Positions 8,883-19,886 of a DNA stretch of 64,000 nucleotides are shown one piece after another (the first letter of the stretch is position 1; every line of letters starts with the position of its first letter). The stretch is from Aeromonas salmonicida subsp. salmonicida (lineage in GTDB: Bacteria > Pseudomonadota > Gammaproteobacteria > Enterobacterales > Aeromonadaceae): the NCBI RefSeq assembly GCF_001643305.1, contig NZ_LSGW01000047.1, forward strand, positions 62,001 through 126,000, written 5' to 3'. The translations under genes and the position numbers were made by a program. The notes beneath the pieces are model-generated. The model was not told where the DNA came from, did not search any database, and saw only the letters and a list, made by a program, of their open reading frames with translations.

Positions 8883-9962
8883 TCAGGCACTTCCCAGCAA
8901 GCGGTCGATACAGTGCACCACCTGCATGCTGGCGCTTTCCATTGTCTTGAGCTGCTCGACCATCTCCTTGATATTGCCCTGCTGGCGAGCATGAAGGGCT
9001 GCTTTGCCACTCTCGTGTACCCGTTTGTGTGGCCCATCCAGCTCGCGAAACCCGGGCTGCCGGGCAAAGAGATCGGCGCCTTGTCCCTCGAAATACCACC
9101 TGCCCAGCCGACATTCGGTATGACCATTGACCGGTTCATGGAAGTGCTGCTGATCAATAAGGCGATAGATGGTGTTCTTCCAGACCGCATGATCGAGCTT
9201 GGTAGTATTGAGGAAAGAGGTGGTGGCAGCACTGTGGATCACCTGCTGCATCCTGCCGGATTGAGCCAGCACCTGGGCCACTACTGCATCGATCTGGGAA
9301 GAGGAAGTCGCCACTTCGGCTGCGCTGGCCTGATTGTCATCGATGATGAGCTTGATATCCTGCGCCTGGCCGACAATCTGTTTGACCAGCCCCTCAATCT
9401 GGCGGCTCGCTTCGTGGGCCTTGCTGGCCAATTGCCGCACCTCGTCGGCCACGACGGCAAAGCCGCGTCCAGCTTCCCCGGCTCGGGCTGCTTCTATGGC
9501 CGCGTTGAGGGCCAGCAGATTGGTCTGTTCCGAAATACCCTGTATGGCCGCAACAAACTGGTTGATGGCCGACGTGGTGGCATCGAGCTGGTTGACCACC
9601 TTGAGGCTACGTTCGGCTTCACCTGTGATCGCATGGGCCCGATCGGAGAGGCGGCCGATGGCACTGCGGGTCTGGGCGAACAGTTGATCCAGCTCCGAGA
9701 GCGCGCTCTTCTCTTCCATCAGATGTTCGGCACTGCCCGCCAGCGCTTCACGCACGCTCTGCAGCATCTCGCCCCCCTTGTTCTAGCACGAGATCACCTG
9801 GTTGAAGAGGTCACTACTCTCCCTGCTACTGCGCTGCATCTGCTCATACTCACCTATGGTGGCGCGCAGCTCGGCCAGCGCCTGCTGGTGTTGCTCCTCC
9901 TTGAGACTCAGGGCCTCCCGCAGCTGCTGATTTTCCATTTTTAGTTTGCTGTTGAACCACAT
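8883..9962 (-). pseudogene. Soluble CZB-type methyl-accepting chemotaxis protein, amber-interrupted
   Basis: A cytoplasmic chemoreceptor of about 359 codons without membrane segments. The N-terminus MWFNSKLKMENQQLREAL is coiled-coil and has a GGAGG ribosome-binding site. The signalling core contains [20 protein letters not shown] and [13 protein letters not shown]. The C-terminal chemoreceptor zinc-binding domain keeps its ligands (LDHAVW, the Cys of CRLGRWYF, and HKRVH). The frame is interrupted at 9783-9785 by TAG after NQVISC, with [10 protein letters not shown] continuing in the same frame. TGG to TAG is the simplest change. The downstream part could only be made by re-initiation at the ATG at 9767. 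CZB receptors usually sense zinc or oxidants. One base error in the sequence would also explain the stop. Confidence 0.85.
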
Positions 9963-10130
9963 AAAGCCTCCGGCTGGCAAGAAATGCAGAGTGGACTACC
10001 TCAATGGGAATAACCCACTCTCTTGTTATTATCTGCCAGCGAAGCGGGATCCTGACCCCGATTTTATAAGGAAAAGCGTGAACCTTGATCGCGATCCAAA
10101 TCTCAATTGGAGCTACAAAAAATCTTGCCC

Positions 10131-10167
10131 ATAAAAATAAAGCCCAATGTCATGAAGACGTTGGGCT
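10131..10167 (-). terminator. Orphan Rho-independent terminator, minus strand
   Basis: Stem AGCCCAATGTC / GACGTTGGGCT (one wobble pair) with an ATGAA loop, followed on the minus strand by TTATTTTTAT. No minus-strand gene ends here apart from one that would read through the ydjA terminator. Confidence 0.6.
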
Positions 10168-10393
10168 GTAAAAAGGTGCTACGGAATTGCGACTCTCATC
10201 GCAGAAAATTAGAAGGGGTCACCTTCTAAACTGGCACAGGGATATTAACGAGGCGCAAACGTTTTACATAGCGTAATCAACCAGGATTGAGAACAGCCTC
10301 TCACTATTTAAAAAATTCCCTGCCAAGCCCCGCCCCCCTCTTGGCAAGCATTTATTTATCAGTACAGCCTCAGGATCGTGATCGGGCATGATC

Positions 10394-10420
10394 AAAAAAG
10401 CCCTGACAAGTCAGGGCTTT
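10394..10420 (-). terminator. Rho-independent terminator after the nitroreductase gene
   Basis: Stem AAAGCCCTGAC / GTCAGGGCTTT with a two-base loop, followed on the minus strand by a run of T, 19 bp past the nitroreductase stop codon. Confidence 0.85.
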
Positions 10421-10438
10421 GGCTGAAATTCATACGAC

Positions 10439-10987
10439 TTAGAAGTGGCGGACAAACTCATCCGGCGGCAGTTCACGCAACTTGCGCGCCTCCAGCATGG
10501 GGGTGCCGAGGTAGAGAAAGCCCACCAGTTGATCCTCCGGTGCCAGTGCCAGCCCCTTGTTGATCAACTCATCGAAGATGAACCAGCCGGATCGCCAGAT
10601 GCCGTTGAAGCCCTGGGCTTGTGCCGCCATCTGCATCGCCATCAGGGCGCAACCGGCGGAGAGCTCCTGCTCCAGTTTCGGCACCTTGGGGTGGGCCTGA
10701 TAACGGGTGGCTACGGCCACCAGCAAGGGAGCGCGCAGCGGCGCCTCCTGGCACTTCTTGATGCTCTCTTCATCTTCGCCACGGGCACGAGCAGCCTCGG
10801 CCAGCAGATCCCCCAGCCGCTCACGCCCCTCCCCTTCAAACAGGATGAACTGCCAGGGAGTCAGGGTGCCATGATCCGGTGCGCGCAAGCCCGCCTTGAG
10901 GATATTGTCGAGCACCTCACCGCTGGGGGCGGGTGTGGTCAGGCGGCCACAGGAGTGGCGGTTGAGCAACAGAGTGAGGGCATCCAT
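10439..10987 (-). CDS. ydjA: Putative NAD(P)H nitroreductase, YdjA-like
   Basis: A 182-residue FMN-binding nitroreductase of the small YdjA class. It has the FMN-contacting RHSCGRL near the N-terminus, LRAPDHGTLTPWQFILFEGE, the ALMAMQMAAQAQGFNGIWRS region and LVGFLYLGTP. Length matches E. coli YdjA (183). The ATG at 10987 with AAGGA 8 bp upstream is preferred over a TTG two codons earlier. In E. coli ydjA neighbours sppA and ansA, which also occur nearby here. The natural substrate is not known. Confidence 0.93.
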   Translation of the reverse strand: MDALTLLLNRHSCGRLTTPAPSGEVLDNILKAGLRAPDHGTLTPWQFILFEGEGRERLGDLLAEAARARGEDEESIKKCQEAPLRAPLLVAVATRYQAHPKVPKLEQELSAGCALMAMQMAAQAQGFNGIWRSGWFIFDELINKGLALAPEDQLVGFLYLGTPMLEARKLRELPPDEFVRHF

Positions 10988-11045
10988 GGGCAAATCCTTG
11001 TCAGGGGCTGTGATGGCGCTACCTTAGCACAGCGCACAATGAAGA

Positions 11046-11068
11046 AAACCCCTGAGGCTCAGGGGTTT
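11046..11068 (-). terminator. Rho-independent terminator after fadH
   Basis: Stem AAACCCCTGAG / CTCAGGGGTTT with a one-base centre, followed on the minus strand by TTTTC, about 40 bp past the fadH stop. Confidence 0.75.
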
Positions 11069-11107
11069 ATCGCAATATCAGACCAATAGCGGGCCAGGGC
11101 GGAGTAA

Positions 11108-13171
<2,064 letters not shown>

Positions 13172-13356
13172 CTAGAGTAAAGAATCAAAAATGCTTTTTC
13201 AAACAAATGTTTGGACATTTTTTCAGCGAACAGGCGTATTCCGAAGCAAGAAGGGGTGACAGGGCTATCGATCGCACCGAAGCGGAAATGGCAATTCACC
13301 GGCCAACTGGTTAATAATGGCCTTTCTCTACCCATTAACAGGGCGATAACGCGGCT

Positions 13357-15201
13357 ATGTCTATTTTCAAAGGTCTGGGTTGGCTGTTTCGCAGTCTGTG
13401 GCGCCTGCTCAATTTCACCCGGCTGATGCTGGTCAATCTGCTGTTTCTCATTCTGGTGCTGGTCATCGTCTTTAGCATCAGCCAGAAAGAAGCACCCAGT
13501 GCTCCCATTGAAGGGGCGTTGACCCTCAATCTCAACGGCGTGCTGGTGGAACAGCGCACCCAGACAGATCCCACTGTGCAGTTGCTGCGCCAGGTGGACA
13601 GCAGCGACGAGCAGCCGAGCGAGATCCTGCTTTCTGATCTGCTATGGGCCATTCGCAGCGCAAAAGATGACGACCGCATCAAGGCGCTGGTGATCAAACC
13701 ACAGGGATTGCAAGGCACCAGCTTGTCCAAACTGCAGGAGGTGGCTGGCGCCATCGACGAGTTCAAGGAAAGTGGCAAACCTGTCATCGCCATGGCCGAC
13801 TACTACAACCAGGGTCAGTATCTGCTGGCTGCTCACGCCGATCATGTGCTGCTCAATCAGAGCGGCGCCGTACTGATCGAGGGACTCGGTGTCTACCAGA
13901 CCTACTTCAAGTCGGCGCTGGAGAAGCTCAACGTCACCCCTCACGTGTTCAAGGTCGGTACCTACAAATCCTTCGTCGAACCCTACACCCGGGACGAGAT
14001 GTCCCCGGAGAGCAAGGAGGCGAATCAGCGCTGGCTGGATCAGCTGTGGCAATCCTATGTAGCGGACGTGGCCGAGCAGCGGGAGATAGAACCCGAGGCC
14101 GTCGCCCCAAGCAAAGATCGTTTCCTCGAGCTGCTGCGCAAGGCCGGCGGCAACGCCGCCAGCTACGCCCTCGACAATGGTCTGGTGGATCAGCTCGCCA
14201 CCCGTGACGAGATGACCCAGGCTGTCATCAAGGAAGTGGGTGAAGACGAGGATCACGGCTGGAAAGGGGTCGGTCTGAAAGAGTATCTGACAGCCGCCCC
14301 CGAGCAATATCCCCAAAACGGCAAGGATGAGGTGGGCCTCATCGTTGCCAGCGGCGCCATCATGGATGGCGTACAGTCGGCCGGCACCATAGGTGGCGAC
14401 AGTCTGTCGGATCTGCTGGCCGATGCCCGCCGTGACGACAAGGTGAAAGCCGTGGTACTGCGGGTCGACAGCCCGGGCGGCAGCGCCTTCGCCGCCGAGC
14501 AGATCCGCGCCGAGCTGCTGGCGCTGAAACAGGCTGGCAAGCCGGTGGTGATCTCCATGGGCAGCTACGCCGCTTCGGGCGGCTACTGGATCTCCGCCGA
14601 TGCGGACAAGATCTTCGCCTCCCCTACCACCCTCACCGGCTCCATCGGGGTGTTCGGCATGTTCGCCACCATAGACAAGGCGCTCTCCCAGTACGGGATA
14701 CACACAGATGGAGTAGGCACCACGGATTACGTCGGTGTCGGCCTGACCCGCGCCCTGCCTGAACACGTAGGCCAGGCCATTCAGCTGAGCGTGGAAGATA
14801 CCTATCAGCGCTTTGTCGGTCTGGTGAGCAAGGGCCGTGGCCTGAGCCCGCAAGAGGCGGAAAAAGCCGCCGAAGGCCGGGTCTGGACCGGCCAGGATGC
14901 CAAGGCGCTGGGTCTGGTGGATGAATTCGGTAATCAGGAGGACGCCATCAAGGCGGCGGCCACGCTTGCCAACCTCAAGGAGTGGCAGGTCACCCCCATA
15001 GAGCAGGAGGAATCTGCCAGGGACAAGTTCCTGCGCCAGCTGTTCGACAGCAGTGCCCAGGCGCTGGCCCCGCACCTGCAAAGCTGGTTGCCGGCCGGAT
15101 TTGGCAAGGCGCTGGTGGAGGTGAACCGCAGTCTGGATCCGCTGACCCGCTTCAACGACCCTCAAGGCACCTATGCCTTCTGCCCGGTCTGTGTGCAGTA
15201 A
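13357..15201 (+). CDS. sppA: Signal peptide peptidase SppA, 67-kDa type
   Basis: A 614-residue inner-membrane serine protease that degrades cleaved signal peptides. One N-terminal membrane anchor is seen (LMLVNLLFLILVLVIVFSI, residues 23-41). Two tandem S49 domains follow. The catalytic dyad is Lys204 (KVGTYKSFVEPYTR) and Ser407 (MGSYAASGGYWIS), matching the K209/S409 layout of E. coli SppA. DSPGGSAFAAEQIR is the conserved oxyanion region. A terminator follows within 20 bp. The upstream ribosome-binding site is weak. The C-terminus ends CPVCVQ, slightly unusual but short. Confidence 0.96.
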   Translation: MSIFKGLGWLFRSLWRLLNFTRLMLVNLLFLILVLVIVFSISQKEAPSAPIEGALTLNLNGVLVEQRTQTDPTVQLLRQVDSSDEQPSEILLSDLLWAIRSAKDDDRIKALVIKPQGLQGTSLSKLQEVAGAIDEFKESGKPVIAMADYYNQGQYLLAAHADHVLLNQSGAVLIEGLGVYQTYFKSALEKLNVTPHVFKVGTYKSFVEPYTRDEMSPESKEANQRWLDQLWQSYVADVAEQREIEPEAVAPSKDRFLELLRKAGGNAASYALDNGLVDQLATRDEMTQAVIKEVGEDEDHGWKGVGLKEYLTAAPEQYPQNGKDEVGLIVASGAIMDGVQSAGTIGGDSLSDLLADARRDDKVKAVVLRVDSPGGSAFAAEQIRAELLALKQAGKPVVISMGSYAASGGYWISADADKIFASPTTLTGSIGVFGMFATIDKALSQYGIHTDGVGTTDYVGVGLTRALPEHVGQAIQLSVEDTYQRFVGLVSKGRGLSPQEAEKAAEGRVWTGQDAKALGLVDEFGNQEDAIKAAATLANLKEWQVTPIEQEESARDKFLRQLFDSSAQALAPHLQSWLPAGFGKALVEVNRSLDPLTRFNDPQGTYAFCPVCVQ

Positions 15202-15220
15202 GCGGACACCCTCAATAAAA

Positions 15221-15243
15221 AAACCGCCCTCGGGCGGTTTTTT
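15221..15243 (+). terminator. Rho-independent terminator after sppA
   Basis: Stem AAACCGCCC / GGGCGGTTT followed by TTTT. A-rich flanks make it potentially bidirectional, serving the convergent NUDIX gene. Confidence 0.9.
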
Positions 15244-15266
15244 GCATCTTGCTCAAGGGGCCTGAT

Positions 15267-15824
15267 TCACACCAGCAGGCCGGACTCGTGCCAATGATGC
15301 AACTCAGCCAGTACCCGGGTCTCCCGCGCCGTCCACTGGGGGCAAGGGCCCGCCAGCTGGGTCTTGTTGGTTTGTAGCGCATCATCCAGCTCGAACCAGC
15401 CCGGAGTGAAACCTAGCCGTACCTCGTATGGCTGGGGGCGAGGTTCACTCCACCCCTCACCGACCCGGCACAGGTAATAGAAAGAGCGGATGCAATAGGC
15501 ATCATAGTCGGCCTCCCGGGCAGCGCGGTACTCCCTCGTCTGGCCGAGCAGGGCACCGACCTCCACCAGCTCGGCACCACACTCTTCCCGCAGCTCGCGA
15601 GCCAGGGCAGTGCCGTGGCACTCCCCTTCTTCAATGCCGCCGCCAGGAAACATGAGATCGCCGTTGACCCGGGAGTGCACCAGCAGCAACCGGTCGCCAC
15701 GCAGGACAATGGCCCTGACAGTCACGCGCTCCAGCCGGCGGCCATCAATGGCCACCTGGCCGTGCATCAGCTGGATGTCGAAGGGATGAGGCCAGTCACT
15801 GGCCAGTTGGTTTATGTGGTTCAT
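15267..15824 (-). CDS. NUDIX hydrolase
   Basis: A 185-residue protein with a perfect Nudix box: G-x5-E-x7-RELREECGA (residues about 61-84, from GGIEEGECHG onward). These residues bind the metal and hydrolyse a nucleoside-diphosphate-linked substrate. Preceding strands include VTVRAIVLRGDRLLLVHSRV. The C-terminal half (WSEPRPQPYEVRLGFTPGWF) gives no substrate clue. It lies 6 bp after the lipoprotein gene and is probably co-transcribed with it. Confidence 0.9.
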   Translation of the reverse strand: MNHINQLASDWPHPFDIQLMHGQVAIDGRRLERVTVRAIVLRGDRLLLVHSRVNGDLMFPGGGIEEGECHGTALARELREECGAELVEVGALLGQTREYRAAREADYDAYCIRSFYYLCRVGEGWSEPRPQPYEVRLGFTPGWFELDDALQTNKTQLAGPCPQWTARETRVLAELHHWHESGLLV

Positions 15825-15830
15825 CAGGGA

Positions 15831-16631
15831 TCAGGGACGATAAGTCCCGCTTTTTAGCTGCTCGACTATGGTGGCGGCCTGCAGATCCCAGGCCTCCTGC
15901 TCTGTCTTGCTCAAGGAGTGATAGAGACCAAAGCGTTTGGCCGAGACGTCAGGAGAATCCTGAAACGACTCGCTCACCTTGCCCCACAGATAAGCCAGAC
16001 CGTACTCCTTCTGGCCCATGTAGAGGGTGCTGAGAGAGGTGAGGATCCGGCTGTTGACCTTGTCCCCTTCTCCATAGAGGGAGAGGGCATGGTGCATGAG
16101 AGTGATGGCTTTCTGTGGGGCACTCTTGGCATAAATGCCTCCCAGCGCCAGTTGCAGCTCGGGCTCCTCGAGCACCGGCTGCCCCTCCAGCGCCGTGAAC
16201 TGCTCACGGGCCTGCTCGTTGGTGTTATTGGTCCAGTGCCAGAGCAGCAGATAGGGATCCTGCGAGTTGCGGGTAGCTGCATCGAGCTCGGCCAGCTGAT
16301 CACCGGCCGCCAGCATGCCTTCCACTCTGGGGCTCTTCTGCTCCCTCGCCGTCTTGTACTCTATGTTGGTCGACCGCTCCGCACACTTGAGATAACGCTC
16401 CAGATTGCGCATCAGCTCGTACTTGCGCCTGTCCGTCCCCTCTTCTTGCAGATAGAAGCGGCTGCGGATGATGTCGGTCCGCTCGTAGCGGCACCAGCCA
16501 TCGTCCACCAGGTCCTGACACAGCTCGGGATGATTGGCACAGATGTTGTGGATCCTGTCATCGTTGCAGGCAATCAGAGTCAGGCCGCAGGAGAGGCCGA
16601 GCAGTACGGAACGTAGTGGAAAAGGGGTCAT
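15831..16631 (-). CDS. Putative lipoprotein, DUF2989-like
   Basis: A 266-residue exported protein. The N-terminus MTPFPLRSVLLGLSCGLTLI followed by AC is a signal peptide with a lipobox-like LTLIAC, so lipidation and membrane anchoring are likely. Conserved-looking cysteines follow (HNICANHPELCQDLVDDGWC). The C-terminal half (LALGGIYAKSAPQKAITLMH, LYMGQKEYGLAYLWGKV) has the helical spacing of TPR/Sel1-like repeats. The pattern resembles DUF2989 proteins of Vibrio and relatives. No function is known. Confidence 0.75.
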   Translation of the reverse strand: MTPFPLRSVLLGLSCGLTLIACNDDRIHNICANHPELCQDLVDDGWCRYERTDIIRSRFYLQEEGTDRRKYELMRNLERYLKCAERSTNIEYKTAREQKSPRVEGMLAAGDQLAELDAATRNSQDPYLLLWHWTNNTNEQAREQFTALEGQPVLEEPELQLALGGIYAKSAPQKAITLMHHALSLYGEGDKVNSRILTSLSTLYMGQKEYGLAYLWGKVSESFQDSPDVSAKRFGLYHSLSKTEQEAWDLQAATIVEQLKSGTYRP

Positions 16632-16828
16632 AGTTCACATCTGGTTGGTAACAATGGGAGCCTTGTGCAGCCACCTCTGGCTAGCAAACCGGCTACATAT
16701 CCATTACAATGCGCGCGCCGTATAAGGCCGCGATTGCAGAATGATATAACGAAATATACACCCCTACACTGATCTGCATTCGACGAATTTCTATTTGCCC
16801 CAACAACGTGAAATAAAGGATCTGGTTA

Positions 16829-18262
16829 ATGACCCACGAGCACTACTTGCAGGCGTGGCAGGAGAGCCAGGAGCTCGCCGAAGCCATGCAACCCTTGATA
16901 GGTCGCCTCTACCGACAACAAGGGATCGAGATCACCCTCTACGGACGCCCGCTGCAAAACGCCTCCACCATCGATATCCTCAAAGCCCACAGGGTCGTCC
17001 GCCGTCATCAGGGCTCCCCGCTTCCGATCCAGCAAAGCTTCCCCCTGCTCCAGGCTATCCTGGCCTTGAACCCCACCGCCGCCGAGATCGATCTTGGCAA
17101 GCTGGCCGTCGGCTACTGGCAGGATCACCAGGACGAAGCAGGCATTGACGATTACCTGCGTGCCAGGTTGGCACCAGCACTGGGGCGGTGTGACATCCCG
17201 CAACCGACGGACGTGGTGCTCTACGGTTTTGGTCGCATCGGCCGCCTGCTGGCCCGCCTGCTCATAGAGCGTACCGGCGCCGCCAACTCACTGCGTCTGC
17301 GAGCCATAGTGGTGCGTGGCGGCCGTGAGGGAGATCTGGAGAAGCGCGCCAGTCTGCTGCGCCGTGACTCGGTACATGGCCCCTTCAACGGCTCCATCGA
17401 GGTGGACAGTGATCGCAGTGCCATCATCGCCAACGGCACCTTCATTCAGGTGATCTACGCCAACAGTCCGAGCGACATCGACTACACGGCATACGACATT
17501 CACAATGCACTCATCGTCGACAACACGGGTGTCTGGCGCGACGAGGCCGGTTTGAGCGAACACTTGAAGGCGCGCGGTGCCGCCCGTGTGCTGCTGACGG
17601 CGCCGGGCAAGGGCGACATGAAGAACGTGGTGTTCGGGGTCAATCATGAAGTGATCGGGCCGGATGACAAGATCATCTCTGCCGCCTCTTGTACCACCAA
17701 CGCCATCACACCTGTGCTCAAGGTGATGCAGGACAAGTACGGCATCCGCCACGGCCACGTGGAGACGGTCCACTCCTACACCAACGATCAGAACTTGATA
17801 GACAACTATCACAAGGGCGAGCGCCGCGGTCGCAGCGCAGCCCTCAACATGGTGATGACCAGCACAGGTGCCGCCAAGGCGGTGGCCAAGGCACTGCCGG
17901 AGCTCAAGGGCAAGCTGACCGGCAACGCCATTCGGGTGCCAACCCCCAACGTGTCGCTGGCCATCATCAACCTCTCACTGGATCAAAGCACCGACAGGGA
18001 GAGTCTCAATGCCTATCTGCAGCAGATGGCGCTAAGCTCGGCCCTGCATCGCCAGATCGATTTTAGCGCCAGCACAGAGCTGGTCTCCTCCGACATGGTG
18101 GGTTCCCGCTTCGCAGGCATAGTGGATTCCCAGGCCACCATCGCCGAGGGGGATCACTGCGTCCTCTACGTATGGTATGACAACGAGTTCGGGTACAGTT
18201 GTCAGGTAGTGCGGGTGATGGAGCAGATGGCTGGCGTAGTCCGCCAGGATCTGCCTGCATAG
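16829..18262 (+). CDS. Glyceraldehyde-3-phosphate dehydrogenase, long form with N-terminal extension
   Basis: A 477-residue protein. Residues 1-125 are an extension absent from GapA-type enzymes. The GAPDH fold starts at DVVLYGFGRIGRLLAR (NAD motif residues 133-138). The active-site Cys288 is in SAASCTTN and the catalytic His in ETVHSYTNDQ. YVWYDNEFGYSCQV ends the domain. Similar long GAPDHs occur alongside GapA in Pseudomonas and Vibrio. Which direction (glycolytic or gluconeogenic) and cofactor it favours cannot be read here. It precedes yeaC, as gapA does nearby in E. coli. The end of the gene is part of a 15-bp tandem repeat. Confidence 0.92.
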   Translation: MTHEHYLQAWQESQELAEAMQPLIGRLYRQQGIEITLYGRPLQNASTIDILKAHRVVRRHQGSPLPIQQSFPLLQAILALNPTAAEIDLGKLAVGYWQDHQDEAGIDDYLRARLAPALGRCDIPQPTDVVLYGFGRIGRLLARLLIERTGAANSLRLRAIVVRGGREGDLEKRASLLRRDSVHGPFNGSIEVDSDRSAIIANGTFIQVIYANSPSDIDYTAYDIHNALIVDNTGVWRDEAGLSEHLKARGAARVLLTAPGKGDMKNVVFGVNHEVIGPDDKIISAASCTTNAITPVLKVMQDKYGIRHGHVETVHSYTNDQNLIDNYHKGERRGRSAALNMVMTSTGAAKAVAKALPELKGKLTGNAIRVPTPNVSLAIINLSLDQSTDRESLNAYLQQMALSSALHRQIDFSASTELVSSDMVGSRFAGIVDSQATIAEGDHCVLYVWYDNEFGYSCQVVRVMEQMAGVVRQDLPA

Positions 18263-18278
18263 CCCGCCAGGATCTGCC
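18241..18278 (+). repeat. 15-bp tandem duplication across the GAPDH stop codon
   Basis: CCGCCAGGATCTGCC occurs at 18241-18255, encoding the last residues of the enzyme, and again at 18264-18278 just beyond the TAG stop, with a period of 23 bp. Confidence 0.85.
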
Positions 18279-18291
18279 CGTCAGATCCTGG
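18267..18291 (+). promoter_or_regulatory. Intercistronic hairpin between GAPDH and yeaC
   Basis: Perfect 10-bp stem CCAGGATCTG / CAGATCCTGG with loop CCCGT. There is no T-run, so an mRNA-processing or stability element is more likely than a terminator. Its left arm lies within the duplicated repeat. Confidence 0.55.
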
Positions 18292-18322
18292 GTTCATGGC
18301 TCAATTTTCAAGGAGAAGCCGG

Positions 18323-18616
18323 ATGTCGTTTCAACAGGGTGAGTTTCAACAGGCCATCAGACAGATGCCCAAAGAAGTGTACGAGCGGCTCAAGACAGCG
18401 GTCGAGCTGGGCAAATGGCCCGATGGCAAACCCCTGAGCGACGAGCAGAAGGCAACCTCGCTGCAGGCCGTGATGGCCTGGCAGGCGATGCACCTCGACA
18501 ATCCCGAGCACATGAACATAGGCCGGGACGGCGAGATAGTGATGAAGAGCAAGAGCGAGCTCAAGCGTCAGTACCGTGACGAGGAAGAGATAGTGCGGAT
18601 CGACCTCAGTCACTGA
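18323..18616 (+). CDS. yeaC: YeaC family protein (DUF1315)
   Basis: A 97-residue cytosolic protein. The body (QAIRQMPKEVYERLKTAVEL, GKWPDGKPLSDEQKATSLQA, WQAMHL) and the charged C-terminus fit the YeaC/DUF1315 family. The start was chosen for AAGGAG 7 bp upstream, dropping the nine-residue upstream extension. It follows the GAPDH gene, parallel to the gapA-msrB-yeaC neighbourhood of E. coli. Function unknown. Confidence 0.9.
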   Translation: MSFQQGEFQQAIRQMPKEVYERLKTAVELGKWPDGKPLSDEQKATSLQAVMAWQAMHLDNPEHMNIGRDGEIVMKSKSELKRQYRDEEEIVRIDLSH

Positions 18617-18662
18617 GGCAGGCCGCCCATCCCGTGCCGCGACCGGATACGGCAAACAGCAA

Positions 18663-18694
18663 AGAGGGGAGCCATGGTGGCTCCCCTCTTTTTT
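18663..18694 (+). terminator. Rho-independent terminator after yeaC
   Basis: Stem AGAGGGGAGCC / GGCTCCCCTCT with loop ATGGT, followed by a T-run. Confidence 0.92.
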
Positions 18695-18878
18695 CCTCTC
18701 CCCCCTCATGGTGAGGAGGCCAGAAGCTGTTCACGACCTGTCGCGAGAAGGCGTCAGCAAGGTGAAGAGCAGCGCAGGAACCGGAGTGTATAGGCATACA
18801 TGAGCCCTCTTGTTCACAAACAAGCGAGCAGCACATGAGCCTTGATCACGGCTTCGCAGCAAGATCGTGGACAGTTTC

Positions 18879-19886
18879 TCAGGGCGTCAGCTCGCCGCGC
18901 AGGGACTGTTGCATCAGCTCGCGGATGCGGGGTGCAGGCAAGTCCAGGCTCAGCAGGAAGTGCAGCTTGGTGAGCGCCGCCTCGGCAGTCATGTCAAACC
19001 CCGAGATAACCCCGGCACGGGAGAGCGCATTGCCGGTGGCATAGCCCCCCATGTTGACCTTGCCGTGCAGGCACTGGCTCAAGTTGACTATGATGACGCC
19101 GCGGGCAGATGCCTCGGAGAGCAGCGCCAGCATGGCCGGATTCTGCGGCGCATTGCCCACGCCAAACGAGAGCAGGATCAGCGCCTTCACCGGTTGCTGC
19201 AATATGTTGGCGATTACCTCGCTGGAGATGCCAGGATAGAGGGTCACCACGCCGATGGGTTGGGGGGTAATGTCGTGCAGCACCAGCGGACGATCGGACG
19301 GCTCCCCCAGCTCACCCGCTTCCAGCGAGATGGCGATACCGGCATTGAGCAGCGGCGGATAGTTCGGCGAATCGAAGGCGTGGAAGCCATCGGCGTGCAC
19401 CTTCTTGCTGCGGTTGCCACGATAGAGCTGGTTGTTGAAAAACAGCGTCACCTCGTGGATCGGGTAGTTGGCAGCGATATAGAGGGCGTTGAGCAGGTTC
19501 TGCTGACCATCGGAGCGCAGCTCGGCGAGCGGGATCTGGGAGCCGGTGATGATGACCGGCTTGTGCAGATCTTCGAGCATGAAGGAGAGCGCAGAGGCGG
19601 TGAACGACATTGTGTCTGTGCCGTGCAGGATCACGAAACCGTCGTATTTCTCGTAGTTGCCTTTAATGTCCTCGGCGATCCGCTGCCAGTCCGCAGGCGT
19701 CATGTCGGAGGAGTCGATAAGGGGGTCATATTCGTGGATATGGTAATCCGGCATCTCGGGTCGATGAAACTCGGGCATCCGCGCCAGACAGTCTTCCATA
19801 AAGCCCGCCATCGGCACATAACCGTGGTCGGAACGCTGCATCCCTATGGTACCGCCTGTGTAGGCAATGTAGATGGACTTCTTCAC
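18879..19886 (-). CDS. ansA: L-asparaginase, type I (cytoplasmic)
   Basis: A 335-residue cytoplasmic enzyme converting asparagine to aspartate and ammonia. Catalytic threonines are present in YTGGTIGM near the N-terminus and in VILHGTDTMSFTASALSFML. Other conserved stretches are MDSSDMTP-like (IDSSDMTPADW), PLAELRSDGQQNLLNALYIA and GYATGNALS. No signal peptide is present, as expected for AnsA. The start is a GTG (reads MKKSIYIAYTGGTI) preceded by GAGGAGAGG; the longer frame to 19949 has no ribosome-binding site. Confidence 0.95.
   Translation of the reverse strand: MKKSIYIAYTGGTIGMQRSDHGYVPMAGFMEDCLARMPEFHRPEMPDYHIHEYDPLIDSSDMTPADWQRIAEDIKGNYEKYDGFVILHGTDTMSFTASALSFMLEDLHKPVIITGSQIPLAELRSDGQQNLLNALYIAANYPIHEVTLFFNNQLYRGNRSKKVHADGFHAFDSPNYPPLLNAGIAISLEAGELGEPSDRPLVLHDITPQPIGVVTLYPGISSEVIANILQQPVKALILLSFGVGNAPQNPAMLALLSEASARGVIIVNLSQCLHGKVNMGGYATGNALSRAGVISGFDMTAEAALTKLHFLLSLDLPAPRIRELMQQSLRGELTP

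Larger units (their letters stand above)
9963..10438. other. Gap between chemoreceptor and nitroreductase genes
   Basis: 476 bp without a supportable protein gene. A second terminator on the minus strand (10131-10167) lies about 230 bp beyond the nitroreductase terminator. A small minus-strand transcript could start between about 10170 and 10390, but no convincing promoter was found. The segment 10250-10330 is AT-rich. Confidence 0.45.

Noticed and set aside
9946-10134. Plus-strand 62-codon frame in the gap after the chemoreceptor gene
   Set aside because: No ribosome-binding site, overlaps the chemoreceptor start on the other strand, and has no recognisable composition or motif.
13300-13325. 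ACTGGTTAATAAT near fadH/sppA as a FadR site
   Set aside because: Only one half resembles the FadR consensus; the match is too weak to claim.
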